Shown: positions 32,607 to 43,490 of the stretch, piece by piece | Position numbering within the stretch: position 1 is the stretch's first letter | How the letters are laid out: each line of letters begins with the position of its first letter | Source: Clitopilus passeckerianus | Lineage: Eukaryota; Basidiomycota; Agaricomycetes; Agaricales; Entolomataceae | Assembly: GCA_944990035.1 (NCBI GenBank) | Contig: CALYLX010000106.1 | Span: forward strand, 248,001 to 312,000 | Length of the DNA: 64,000 nucleotides | Direction of reading: 5' to 3' | Translations under genes and position numbers: made by a program | Notes under the pieces: generated by a model | Told to the model about the DNA's origin: nothing | What the model saw: only the letters and a program-made list of their open reading frames with translations | Databases searched by the model: none

Positions 32607-34860
32607 TAAGCCATGTCTTTTGCTTTTTTTTTCTTTGGTGGAGCCATTAAAGGTTCAGACAGCAGACAACGTCAGCCTCTTCGCCAGGCTGTGAAAAGGG
32701 AGTTGCACCCTTGAGAAGAATTGAAGCCGTACTTGCGTGTTAATTGCTACACTGCACAGAACCTGTACACAGGCTCGTTCGGAGACGATGCGCCACCGCC
32801 TTCATGTGCGACATGAGGCATAGCTTTTACATTACCTTGGCATCATTTCGAAACGACAACGCCGAATATAAGCCATTATACTGTCATCATTCAGGGGGCT
32901 CAGCTAGTCAGATTTCCAAATGAGGACCCGGCCCCCGCCATAGGCCCATAGCCCTGAACACATGAGATCAAATTGATCGCGTGTCCCCTTACCCCCCATC
33001 ATCGGCCCCCGAACCCTCGCCAAAGCACCATCCAAGGTTCATACTATTCCACACTACACGGGAACTAACCGAAGCCCACCCCTGAGCATTCGCCACTGGC
33101 AAGACCAGAATTTGTCTCTGAGCCTAGTTCGACTGCACACACCATAAACGGAATAGAAGCAAGAATATCAATTGTGTGCTGTAAAGCTTGGGTGCAACGG
33201 ACTCGCGCGTGCAATTAAACCAGGGTTGAAGAAGTGTGTTTCTATCACCGATAACCCGCCAGAAAAATCTCTAACGAAGTTAGAAACTTGATATAACCAA
33301 TCAGATTCGGCATGCAATAGATTCAAATCACGGTATGGTCCTATCTGGAAGACTCTTCGAGGTCTCAGCAGCCTTTCTGGCGCAATCGTTGTCTCTGAGC
33401 TAGACTCGCGCCTGCTCTTTCATTCTCATTCCCGATATTCACGTTTGACTATTACCTAAATCTGCCCCAGCATCTCTAAATCTTTAATCATTCTGAGTTC
33501 AAAATGAAAATCGTGCGGTGAGATCAGGGACCGGCCCCCAGGCTAGCCCTGAACACGCTCCAGTTGTTCCCACAACTTGATCGAATCAAACTTGCATATC
33601 CAACCAACCACATGGAAGCTCACCGACCGGGATAGACGTTAATAATTCTGCCTACGTGCGGAAATCCTCTCCTATACGCTAACCCCTCGTCGTCAAAAAT
33701 TCCGCTCCATTCAACGACCTCACCCTCCGACCTAGTAATCCGCATCTTCGACTCCCTCGATCAATCGACTGCAACCTCAACCTCAAGTCCTTATATCCCA
33801 CATGCTGTTAGCATGGGACCATATAGAAGCATACCTTCCATAGAATGGCCGAAGCTGAATAATACCATTGGCATTCCACTGCATCAGACGGTGCGCAACG
33901 GGGCTAGGCAAGCAAACATTACGGGAGAGCACGTCGTCGCCGGCATGTATCAGCGCACTTGTGTGACAGAAATTAAACTTAGGCACATTTCGACGCACTC
34001 CTCCAAGAATCCGGTGTAGCAGCACGCCTGTAAAGCCTCAGCTAATAACTACATTACTCTCGCGCTCGACAGGCCCCCCCCCCCCTTCGAACTAACAGCA
34101 TTGTTTCACGGTTATACGAGCATGTCCGCGTTGATTTACATTCATCGTATTCCTACCCTCACAATTTGATCAAATCGAACGCATATCCATCCACCGCGCG
34201 GTACACATCTCCAGCGCAAGTCTCTCCGACGCATAGATTCCTCTCCTCTATGATGACCAATGGTGCTCCAATATTCTATGACCAACTCTCTTGGAACTCA
34301 GCCGAGCTAGAATAAACACTCGGTGTCCACCCATGGTTTTCACTACCAACTCCATACACGCGCCGAAAAAAACGAGGTCAACGAGGTTGTATCGCCCTCC
34401 ACGTTGATCAAACTTTTCACTTTGATAAAGCAATAGGCTCTAGATCTAAGGAATGGGAAACTTGGGTCGAACTAAATGTAATATCATCACGACGACTCAC
34501 GACGACGGCAAATTTGCCCTCGTGGCGTTATGTTACGTACCAGTTCGAGATCAAGGCCGACGTTAAAGAATAAGAGAGCTTCAGGATTGCTTGATGGTTC
34601 TTCAACCTAGGTCGGACGACTTGAAGGATATCGGTTCCATGCAGGCGTGTTGTATGGATCGAGGTTTGGTTGGTGTAGGATGTTGCCCTCTTCCCCTAAC
34701 GTGCCTCATGGTAGTAGGTCCATAATTCAAAGCTTAAGACAGTGCAATGATACACAACGCAGTCCCTTCTATAATCTAATTACCACTATTCTGAACTACT
34801 GGACCTTTCGTCTTGGTGCTTCATTTGTATGGGCCGGAAGAAAAAAGAGATATCGGACGT
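32607..34860. other. Intergenic, no gene recognised
   Basis: About 2.2 kb with only short, non-conserved frames, a run of C around 34074-34084 and no repeat array. No splice-consistent gene could be built. Confidence 0.4.
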
Positions 34861-34920
34861 CTAATTCCCGAACCGAATCAGGCTCACCTCCACAGTCGAC
34901 CAACCATTAGAATACTGGGC
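34861..34920 (-). repeat. tRNA-like unit, minus strand
   Basis: Read on the minus strand it ends GAGCCTGATTCGGTTCGGGA, nearly the same as the B-box half of the plus-strand unit at 39517. The A-box half is degraded (TTCTAATGGTTGG). It belongs to the family described for 39300-40868. Confidence 0.45.
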
Positions 34921-35019
34921 CGTTGTTTGCAGAGAAATAATTCATAGCTTAGTCCCGCCCTTGGATATACGCACCTGCTTGAACATGAATAAAAACAGAG
35001 ATAGAATATTTCTTCGTGT

Positions 35020-35095
35020 GTCCAGCCTCTGAATCGAATCAGGTCGCTCTACGCGTGACTGTCCGCGACGTGAATAACCACTAGGCTATCTAGAC
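35020..35095 (-). repeat. tRNA-like unit, minus strand, well preserved
   Basis: Minus-strand order: GTCTAGA, then the A-box-like TAGCCTAGTGGTTA, a variable middle, the B-box-like CCTGATTCGATTCAG and the closing CTGGAC. The 5' and 3' ends can pair only partly. The A box is closer to a genuine tRNA (TAGTGGTTA) than in the plus-strand units. Confidence 0.55.
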
Positions 35096-35379
35096 TTCAA
35101 CCTTCAACCACAATGCGAAAACCTAGGCATCAGTTTCTAATCCTGACCGGGGCCACCAAGAAAGATCCCGAGTTGGTGCCTTCATGCCACCCGTGTTTTC
35201 CATTTGCAAAACCCATCTCTTAACGCGAAACAGACCACAGAAAGATGCGAAATTACAAGTGCTAACATTCAATCACTCATCATCTAGTATCGTACAATAT
35301 TTACAGTATAATCATAGAAAAAAACAAGTGTAATCAGTCTTTGTCCAAGTTCGTTCAGTTGTTCCCTTAAGACCTTTGC

Positions 35380-38300
35380 TCAAATATAAATGGGCAACGT
35401 CGGGTTCAACCCCCTCCATTCCGGCCCAGTCACGAAGTCTTTATCATCAATGAGGAAGTCCTACATCAGATGGTTAGGTTTAATTCACATTCGAAGAGAG
35501 GAGAGAACTTACCAAAGGACATTCAACCACCGCCCCTCTAACCTGCGACAACTGCTTCTTGATCCTATCGAGTGGAATGCCAGGAACGACATGCCCGTAC
35601 TTCGTATCCTTCGGTACGTAGTTCTAGAGATAACCCATGAGTAACGAATCCATAGAGAGAACACTCTCAGCACCAAAAAACTCACCTCCCACCCCTTCCA
35701 ATCCCTAACCAAATTACTCGGCACAATCCTAAACAACTCCGTAAACACCTCCCTATTCCTCCTCGCCGTCTCATTCCACAGCGCCAACGTCTCCTCACCC
35801 AACGGGTCCGACACCATATCATCCCACCTCGTCCTGGTCTCATCCGCATTGGGCACAGGCGCAGGTTTCATGAATGACGTAACGGGCGAGTCGGGGAAGC
35901 AATGTTGCGGCGGGATGAGCCCAAGGTGTTCGCGGAAGAGTTTGCGCCGGAGGGTGGCGGCGAAGCGGGAGGCTTGATACGGCTGCCCGTTCATGTAGGA
36001 TTCGATCATGTCTCCGTCTTCGACTACGAGGGCGATTTCGGAGTCGCCGTCGCCTTTCTGGGAGCGGTCGTTGATGTTCGCGGAACCCATCTAGAACGAA
36101 CGTCAGGACCATACGAGGAGAAGGATGGGAGGAAGAAAGACAACTCACGATAACCCTCCGATCGTCCACAATCATCAACTTGGTATGAATATACCTCAAC
36201 TCACTCACATACGCCTCCCTCTCCTCAGCCTCACTTGCAACCCACAACTCCCCCTCCACACCCTCCTCTCCATACCCCTCATACCCCCGCGCCTCCTCCC
36301 CAGCAGCGCCAAAAGACCTCGCAGGCTGCCCAGCAAGGTTCGCGTGAAACGCCAACGAATCCTTCACATTTTCATCATCCCTTATAGGTATCGACCCATC
36401 CTCAAACCTCTTAACCGTCTGCCTCGCCTCCTCAACCGTAGCAGGGATCGGAACAGTCACAGTACTCTTATCCTTATCCTGATCTTTATCCGCGCCTGAA
36501 CGTGTGCGTCGTCGCTTTATCAGTCCGTGTTCTTTAACCCGAAAGGTGGTATGGCTCGACCCACCTTCAGGTTTGCGTAATCCAGCCCCGGCACCGGCTT
36601 CGGTGGCCATGACACTCGATTTCCTCACCTCCACGGCGGCCAAAGTAACCTCTGTCTGAGACGAAGGCATGTCCTCCCCGATCCACTGCCTCGCCAACGC
36701 AACCTGCGCTTCGTGGAACGTCACACCCGAGTACCTCTCCATCTCGTGGATCAATGAACCTATCCACCGCATTAGCATTCCGTTGCCTTTCCCCCAGATT
36801 GACTTATACGGCGGGGATACTCACCAACAGGTCCATTAATCCGATCCCACCCCCTCAAATGATAAAACCTCACCCAATCCATCGGCTCGTACCCCGCCTT
36901 CCGAATCTCCTCATAAATCGAACCCCCACCGCGGTTGATGGTGCGGTATTGCGCGGCCATGATGATCTTGAGCGAGGACTCGTCCTTCACGTTGCCTGCG
37001 AAGCCGGGGACTTCGGGGATGGCGATTATGACCTAGGTGGGGGAGTGTTAGCGAGCGGGCGAGGGGTAACCGAGCCGGAGAAGGGAAGAGAGAGTAGAGG
37101 GTGGGTGGATGGTGGATATATGAGGGTAGATAGATAGAATAGATAGACGATTTAGACGGGAAAAACCGTACCTTAAACTTCTTCCCCTCCTTCGCAGCCC
37201 TAACCACTCTATTGACGATCGCCTGCGCAATCAGATTTGTCACCTGTCCTCCCGGTTGAGTCGCCGAGATGCTATCGTTCGCTTGTCAGTAATCTCCTCG
37301 GGATTGAGCGGGAGAGGGAGAATGGAGAATACGCACAAAAACTGATTCTCGATATACACAAAATGCTCCGCCTCCTCGATCATCTGTCTATCTGTATCAT
37401 ACCATCTCCACGTTAGAAATAATAAATTCAGAATAAAAGACAAGGCACTCACATGCGTTCTGAATCGAATGCTCCGTCAACACCCCATGACTCCAATCAC
37501 TAACACTCCGCACAACCTGCACCCTACACGTCCCCGGGTACGGGCGGGGATGGCGTCTCCTATCCTCCCTCTGATCGTCGTCCTCTTCCTCGACAACACC
37601 GCCGTAGTACCGACGGTGCCAGCGCTGTTTGTACTGATGGCCGATTTCGCGCCAGGATTCGAGGTGGGGGTGGCCTGTCGTTCGTGTTAGTATCAATTAG
37701 ATTGAGGAGAGATGGGATGGGATGGAAAGAGGAGGGAAGGGAGACGTACGAGCGACACTCTCATTCGGCGCCACATCCACATTATGCGGAAGCGACAACC
37801 ACGGATACTGTTCGTCATTCCTATACTTCCTCTTCTTGATCTCATTCCACCTCTCTATGAAGTGTTGCGAGATGTCCAATACGACGGGGCCTGTGAGTGT
37901 CATATGAACCTGCATATGTTTCATCAACTTCTTTTCATAGAGAATTATCGGTGGAAAACTTACATCATGCCACGCCATCCTCGCAACCTCCAACCCATTC
38001 AACCCATTACTCGCATAATTATACACATCCTTAAAATCCATAACCCGCGCATTATTGTAATCCTGTCCCGGGAACAACGTCTTGCTGAAGTCTGTAGGAT
38101 GGATGTCGGCCAGGGGGTGATTATGCGTGTCCCATCGCCCGAAGCAGAGGTCCAGACCACCGATACAAGCGAGGTGGTTGTCGATGACGACGACTTTTTC
38201 GTGGTGGGACCAGAATTCGACCGAGTCTATATCGGAGGTATATCAGCTGCAGTTATGGAATGGAAAGAGGCAAAACGCACCCTTCGACCCAACGTGATCC

Positions 38301-38860
38301 GGATGCCTAAACACCATAATCCCCTCATGCAGCGCCTCCAAATAATTCTTCGTATGCTTGCTACTCATACTCATCGTCTGGGTGACCTCCTTGTAGACCA
38401 CAATATGGATCTTTACCCCCTCCTCTGCTTTTCTTTTCAAGACTCGGTCGAGCCGCCATTCGGGGTGGGACGCGGCGGGCCGGCGGAGGTAGAGCTCGGG
38501 GGTAAGCCACCAGTCGAGGATGAAGATGCATTCTTGGGCGGAGTCGAGGAGGAGGGAGAGGGCGTACATGTAGTCGTGGCCGTCGATGTGCCTTTGAGCA
38601 TAGCGAGCACATCGTCATTAGTTCTCTATTCCTTGAGATGTTAGGCTAGAGGGTACACACCACTTGACACAATTCCCCTCCCTCACATCCGCAAAACTCT
38701 CAAACCTATGACTCTTATTAATCTCCTCCCGTACTTTATCCGCCTCGATCTCGTGCGGGTCGTCGTGCCTGCGGTTGGGGTTCCACCGGCCTATGACCTC
38801 GGCGCGTGCGTGCGTGAGGCCTTTGTCGATCGTGGCGTGGAGTTTGTTGAAGAAGGACAT
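35380..38860 (-). CDS. Phospholipase D with two HKD motifs, no PX or PH domain
   Basis: Hydrolyses phosphatidylcholine to phosphatidic acid and choline. Twelve exons, all in phase, in reading order: 38860-38661, 38591-38281, 38226-37964, 37909-37750, 37674-37453, 37391-37337, 37271-37172, 37032-36825, 36759-36149, 36090-35686, 35623-35513 and 35460-35380; about 908 residues. The first catalytic motif HHEKVVVID has His179, Lys181 and Asp186. The second, YIHTKLMIVDD, has His698, Lys700 and Asp705. Other family signatures are ENQFFISATQ, CIGGLDLCFGRWD, GSANINDRS and a conserved C-terminal block (VVPGIPLDRIKKQLSQVRG). The N-terminus goes straight into the catalytic core, so targeting by PX/PH, as in Spo14/PLD1, is not encoded here. 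The stretch of residues around 560-650 between the halves is low complexity. Confidence 0.9.
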
Positions 38861-39299
38861 TGTTTAAGTTATTGGTAGTTTGGTCACGATGGTGGTGGAT
38901 AGGATGGAGGAGGAGAGACAAGATGATGGTGACGATGATATAGGAACGCTTGAGATTGTCGGAGATACGATCAAATCCGGCAGAGATATAGGTCTGAGTC
39001 TCAGTCTCGGTTCCTGCATTCTTCCTGTCTACCATAATTAATCTATCTACCTATCTACAACCCAGCTAATATCCTGCCTACCTACCCGCCTACCTACCTA
39101 TTCTATCGTCGCCCAGCAACATTCATCCCATCTCCCAGCCAAACATCCAGTCGCTTCAACCTGACGCGGCAGTCGCCATCGCGCCACCTCCAATGGGCTG
39201 CGGCGCCTGCCAAGGTCGTGACGTCAGGGGAGAGGTGTCATCGACTCCGAATCGCCGATCGGATTCATGTTTGGCATTAGAATGTGCAGTTGTTCTGAA
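38861..39299. other. Upstream region of the phospholipase D gene
   Basis: Simple CTAC/CTAT-rich sequence around 39045-39105 and no coding pattern. The probable promoter of the minus-strand gene. Confidence 0.4.
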
Positions 39300-39364
39300 G
39301 TCCAGATAGCCTAGCAGTTAATCGCCGTACTATAGAGTTCGAACTGATTCGGTTCAGACCGGAC
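39300..39364 (+). repeat. tRNA-like unit 1
   Basis: Starts GTCCAGATAGCCTAGCAGTT; ends CTGATTCGGTTCAGACCGGAC. GTCC at the start pairs with GGAC at the end. About 65 bases. Confidence 0.55.
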
Positions 39365-39516
39365 ATTGACGAGCATTGACAAGCGTATCGTATGATTTTT
39401 TTGCTCATTGACCCGGTCGTTTGTAAATTCAGCGAAAATAATCCAACTTAGTATAAGCGATCCAATGGCAGGGCTACCTCATCTATAGATAGATACTTCT
39501 ATTTAACTCGGTCAAA

Positions 39517-39595
39517 GGTCCAGTAGCCTAGCGGTTAACACACCAGATGCTTGGTGGATCGTGGGGGTGAGCCTGATTCGGATCGGGAACTGGCC
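39517..39595 (+). repeat. tRNA-like unit 2
   Basis: Starts GGTCCAGTAGCCTAGCGGTT; ends CTGATTCGGATCGGGAACTGG. CCAG pairs with CTGG. An anticodon-arm-like hairpin, CACCA-GATGCT-TGGTG, sits in the middle. Confidence 0.6.
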
Positions 39596-39703
39596 ATATA
39601 TATGTATATGCAAAACTGTGCAAAAAATTTAACTACCGCCTCATATTCTCTAACGTTTGTAATTCAACCACTACATATTATTGCACGAGTCAACACTATG
39701 AGA

Positions 39704-39810
39704 AGTCCATTTAGCTCAGCGGTTAATGGCCCCCAGGCCTATCATTGATGCCATCGATTGGGCTGGTGAGTGGACACCGGCAGGTCTTGATTCGATTCAG
39801 GAAACGGACT
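39704..39810 (+). repeat. tRNA-like unit 3
   Basis: Starts AGTCCATTTAGCTCAGCGGT; ends TTGATTCGATTCAGGAAACGG then ACT. AGTCC pairs with GGACT. The middle is longer than in the other units. Confidence 0.55.
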
Positions 39811-40103
39811 ATGGGATAATATTGCTGTGGTTGTTTTTTCTGTTCTGATCAGGACGTGTATATGTATGGGCATCCTTGTGAGCATCAGTAGTTGAACTAT
39901 AAACTCGTGCTTCCTGACCAAAGATCCATTAGTCCCGCGAGACTAAGCTTTAGTTCAGGATCTAGATATGGTTTTTAGAGTTATGGCTCGGCGAGGAATA
40001 TTCTCTTTTTTCTAGGGCACGCGTACCATGACAGTGAAAATACCAGTGGCGGCTTCAATTTTACGCCTGAAGTCCTCACGGACACAAAGATTCACTGCCT
40101 GGC

Positions 40104-40174
40104 AAGCTCAGTTAGCCAAGCGGTCAATCACGCACGCACTGCGGCACACCTGATTCGATTCAGGAACTAGACAT
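40104..40174 (+). repeat. tRNA-like unit 4
   Basis: A-box-like TTAGCCAAGCGGTCAA and B-box-like CCTGATTCGATTCAGGAACT. The terminal pairing is poor. Confidence 0.5.
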
Positions 40175-40257
40175 GAGGCACATTTTCGCCACTTTTATTC
40201 CTCGACTTCTAGCCACGCACTTAGGCATGTAAATACGAACCTCCTTTCGTTATGAAA

Positions 40258-40339
40258 GATCCTATAGCCTAACGGTTAACCGCGCCGGTGGTTCGGCGGC
40301 TGTCGAACCGCGCCTGATTCGATTCGGGAACTGGATATC
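40258..40339 (+). repeat. tRNA-like unit 5
   Basis: A-box-like TAGCCTAACGGTTAA and B-box-like CCTGATTCGATTCGGGAACT. ATCC at the start pairs with GGAT at the end. The middle contains the hairpin GGTTCG...CGAACC flanked by CGCG. Confidence 0.6.
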
Positions 40340-40769
40340 TCCCATTGGCTTATATCAACTTTTACTTATTGACTCCGTCTACTATCTAAGTCCCTGAGAT
40401 AGGTGACTATTTCTGTGGTTTGTTCGTGCGTAGAGGGGAGTCATGAGCTAGGCGTGAAGCTTTGGCGTTTATATCGGATGCACTCAGAAGTCTTGATAGT
40501 CTCGCGGCCAACCACAACCACGGAGGGGTCAATGAAGGTACACATGGTTGATTCAAGAGCTGGACATATAGTTCCGTTTATGATGTACACATGATGTTAG
40601 GGAAAGTCACTGCGGCCCAGCAGTTAATCGCGAGGTTCGCTTCAGGAAGTAAACGCACAATCGTCGCATCATTGATTTGTCGCCACATCATATTCTGGCA
40701 CACACGATGTATCCTTGAAAGTATGAGAGCGCCCAGTTGGTCTATGAGTTAAACTCGACGCTGAAATCA

Positions 40770-40868
40770 CAGCTCAGTAGCTCAGCGGGTAGTAATGCCG
40801 ATCACTCGGATGGCATTCATCCCAAAGCAAGCCGACCTTCAGCGGCGGACCTGATTCAATTCAGGAAG
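40770..40868 (+). repeat. tRNA-like unit 7
   Basis: A-box-like TAGCTCAGCGGGTAG and B-box-like CCTGATTCAATTCAGGAAGT. A hairpin ATGCC...GGCAT lies between them. (Unit 6, near 40605-40652, is too degraded to list separately.). Confidence 0.5.
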
Positions 40869-41203
40869 TAGGCATCCCAAAGTATATTATCTCTTTTCTT
40901 AACTCAAGTATAAGTGGTCTCAGTTCATGTTATCTAGCTTGGGAAGACCAGGCTGTCTAATCGTGCTACTCCAGGCCAGTGCCAGTTGTCCTACTTTTGG
41001 ATGGAAACAGAACAGAAACGATGATGGCCTCGCTGATGCCTGGCAGTGGAGAAAGGTTCACTTTACCTGACAAGGTTCAAACCCTCGAGTCAAGCTCTAA
41101 GGCATTTTGCCATCAAAGTCGCGAGGTAAAAGCCGAAGGGTATTCGCACTCCGCCGAATACTGCCATAGTCCCGAATTCACTGGCACACCTGCGAGCACA
41201 ATC

Positions 41204-42937
41204 ATGCACCCATGCCTAAGTGTTCCCGAAATACGGATGGCTATTGCCAACTCAATAGATGTGGAGGACGTAGACTCTCAGTCTACTCGGCGGAATCGGT
41301 CTTCTTTGGCAGCTTTAGCTCAGACTTGTCGATCCTTTCAAGGTCAGGTCGTCACCCACTTCCCTGAAAAACTAAAGGTTTCACCGACTTTTGCTCCTAG
41401 AACCTGCGACTGATACACTTTGGGGGACACAAGAATCGTTCACTCCTCTGATGAAAGTGATGCCGGGCGATCTTTGGAGGCTCGAACCTTCCGGATTGGT
41501 TGTGAGCATTCTTCCGTATTTCTCGGGTTCGCGACCCAGTGACACCTCGAACAGCACTTTGTCAGACCCATCACGCCGGACGACTGGCAGAGATTTGATC
41601 ACTACAGCTACAAGATACGATCTCTATATATTGCAACTCACAATACCTTTGGAGTTGAGGAGAGTGTGCTTCGACAGCTGTGTACTTATCGGCCTCTCAA
41701 GTCTTTATTGCCTCGACTAAACTCCCTCCATCTAACTCTTTTCAATGACCCTGTATTTCCCTGTGTAGAATACTTACCAGCCTTGCTTGGAGAGCCTCTT
41801 CAAAAGATTTCGATACATCGGGACGATGATCAACTCGAAGACGATGCCGAAAGGGATTACCCTACCATCCTGCATCTCCTCCATTTCGTTGCGGGGTGCT
41901 GCCCTCATTTGCGCGCCATTCGGCTTCCTAGCCTGGTACATGAACTCAAGATTACTTCAAGGACTGGGTTCACCTTAGAAACCTTTCTGGCTGGCTTCAA
42001 CGACCTCACAACAGTGGATATCAGCGTCGAGGACGTCACAGCCAATCTGGTGCACAGGATTGGGCAGCTTCCCGGGCTATTACATCTTTGCATTGGGAAT
42101 AGTAACGACTTTGACCGACTGCCAAGACCAAGAAATCCATGGCCTGAGCGACCTACTCCACGGCTTACGCCAACTTCCTTTCGCAACGCCTTTCCAGAAC
42201 TCATCGCTATGGAGGTGGCCTATTTTGGGTGTGAAGACCTTGACGTTATTTTCAGCAATGCCCCAACCACCGTAACCCGGATTGAGGCATACGTTGGATA
42301 CGGACCTGCTGATTTCAATCGATTGATTACCCCCCTCGGTCGTTTCGTGAATTTATCGGTCCTTACCCTCTGCTACGAGTTCTTCACCTTCCCCCCAGTT
42401 GTCGAAGATACTGCCCTACTATCACCCATCCTTTCACTAGGAAAACTTTCCCTCGTGATACTCGAAGGTTTTCCACATACCGTGCTAACAGATGACTTCT
42501 TGAAGCGTATAGCCAAGGCCTGGCCGCTCTTAGAAGAGCTTACCTTGTGGCCAGACGACGGCAAAGAAACACGCATGACGCTATCTGGCTTGGCCCCCAT
42601 TTCGAGAAATTGCATAAATCTGAGAACACTCGGTATCGCCATCGTCTGTCGACCGTTCGAGACAAAATCAAGCGTGTTCCGACATGCAGCCAACTCCCTC
42701 CGACAACTCAATTTTCGATACTCACATTTAGAAGAACCGTCGGAAGTCTTGAGCTGTATTGCTCTTCTATTCCCGAAACTCAATAAGGCCATGGCTCATG
42801 GGCTTTCTCAAGGAAAACAACCGGGATGGAAGGAATTTGAAGAAGCAGTGCAAGGGCTGGCATTTTCGTCAAACGGAACTGCATTGGTTGAGGAATTGAA
42901 GGTACCGCAGCCACAGCATACATCAACTCGTGAATGA
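41204..42937 (+). CDS. F-box/LRR protein, intact
   Basis: Likely SCF ubiquitin-ligase adaptor of about 540 residues. Exons 41204-41342, 41401-41501 and 41555-42937 keep phase. Exon 1 is the F-box region (CLSVPEIRMAIANSID, SLAALAQTCRSFQ). Exon 2 gives EPATDTLWGTQESFTPLM and DLWRL. Exon 3 starts HFVRPITPDDWQRFDHYSYK and continues with leucine-rich repeats such as LPRLNSLHLTLFNDP and GKLSLVILEGF. The acceptor at 41554 was chosen over one at 41565 because only it restores the frame. The three-exon plan matches the decayed gene at 14885-16546. The substrate is unknown. Confidence 0.8.
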
Positions 42938-43284
42938 GTTGATACTGGTATGTCCGGTATGTCCTCTGACATTTTTCTCTCCCAAATATAGTTTGACAGA
43001 TCCGGCCGTTAGATTAAGAACCTGGGTAATCCGCTCCTGAGCATTATACACTCCCTGATTCCAGCCTCCTACGGACATCCTCACGTTACATATACTCAGT
43101 ATCCTCCTTAGAGTCCCTCTTTATTAATCGTATTAGGTCATATCTCAGCCGTCTCATCGGATCGAAATATAGTTTTTGAGATGAAATATAATGTTTTTGG
43201 GCTCCTTACTCCGTACGATCAAGTCGAAGACCATTCAAATATTAAACCTTCCGGGTTTCCAAAGGAACAATCTGCTACGGTCAT
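42938..43284. other. Short intergenic region
   Basis: Downstream of the F-box gene; no coding pattern or repeat seen. Confidence 0.4.
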
Positions 43285-43490
43285 GTCCATCGTGGTTGTA
43301 CCAGCACGCCGCACCCCTGCCTTAGCCGCAAAGACATCCGATGGAAGCAGCTGCCCGGATTGATTGAAGCCGAAGAACGGCAAAGGAGGAACCAGCGACA
43401 AAGCAAGCGTCCCTAGAAGAAGGTGCAACTCTTCCATTTTCGGCCTATTGACGCAGGTGTCGGAACGAGTCTGAGAGCGTAGGCACACCG
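43285..43490 (-). pseudogene. Fragment copied from the GPCR gene
   Basis: The minus strand contains LLGTLALSLVPPLPFFGF, matching LLGTLALSLALTLPVLGF of the GPCR at 12879-14593. The DNA match runs from GTCAATAGGCCGAAAATGG through this helix, across the position of the GPCR intron, to GCGTGCTGGTACAACCACGA in the next exon. Because the intron region is included, the copy came from DNA and not from mRNA. No other GPCR exons are nearby. Confidence 0.65.

Larger units (their letters stand above)
39300..40868 (+). repeat. Array of tRNA-like units (A box + B box)
   Basis: At least six recognisable units on the plus strand, plus weaker ones near 39925, 40492 and 40605, spaced about 115-230 bases. The common plan is: GTCCAG-like start, TAGCCTAGCGGTTAA (close to the polymerase III A-box consensus TRGCNNAGYNGG), a variable middle that often forms a hairpin, CCTGATTCGATTCAGGAAC (B-box-like, with a 5-bp stem and 6-base loop) and CTGGAC-like end. 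The first and last bases pair in several units with compensating changes. The spacers do not align with each other by eye. They are not standard tRNA genes, because the T loop is one base short and the anticodon region varies in length. tRNA-derived SINE heads or a decaying tRNA-like gene family are the leading options. Confidence 0.6.

Noticed and set aside
34073..34085. Run of C bases as a regulatory element
   Set aside because: An isolated homopolymer in an otherwise featureless region, with no supporting motif.
37712..38644. 310-codon open frame on the plus strand
   Set aside because: It lies antisense to phospholipase D exons that carry the first HKD motif. Its composition is that of a shadow frame and it has no domain.
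39300..40868. CRISPR-like array
   Set aside because: The repeats are imperfect, tRNA-like, with pairing ends and irregular spacing, and the genome is eukaryotic.
39300..40868. Functional tRNA gene cluster
   Set aside because: The B-box hairpin has a six-base loop, the anticodon regions have no constant length, and acceptor pairing is incomplete. None folds as a normal cloverleaf, unlike the tRNA-Gln at 54577.
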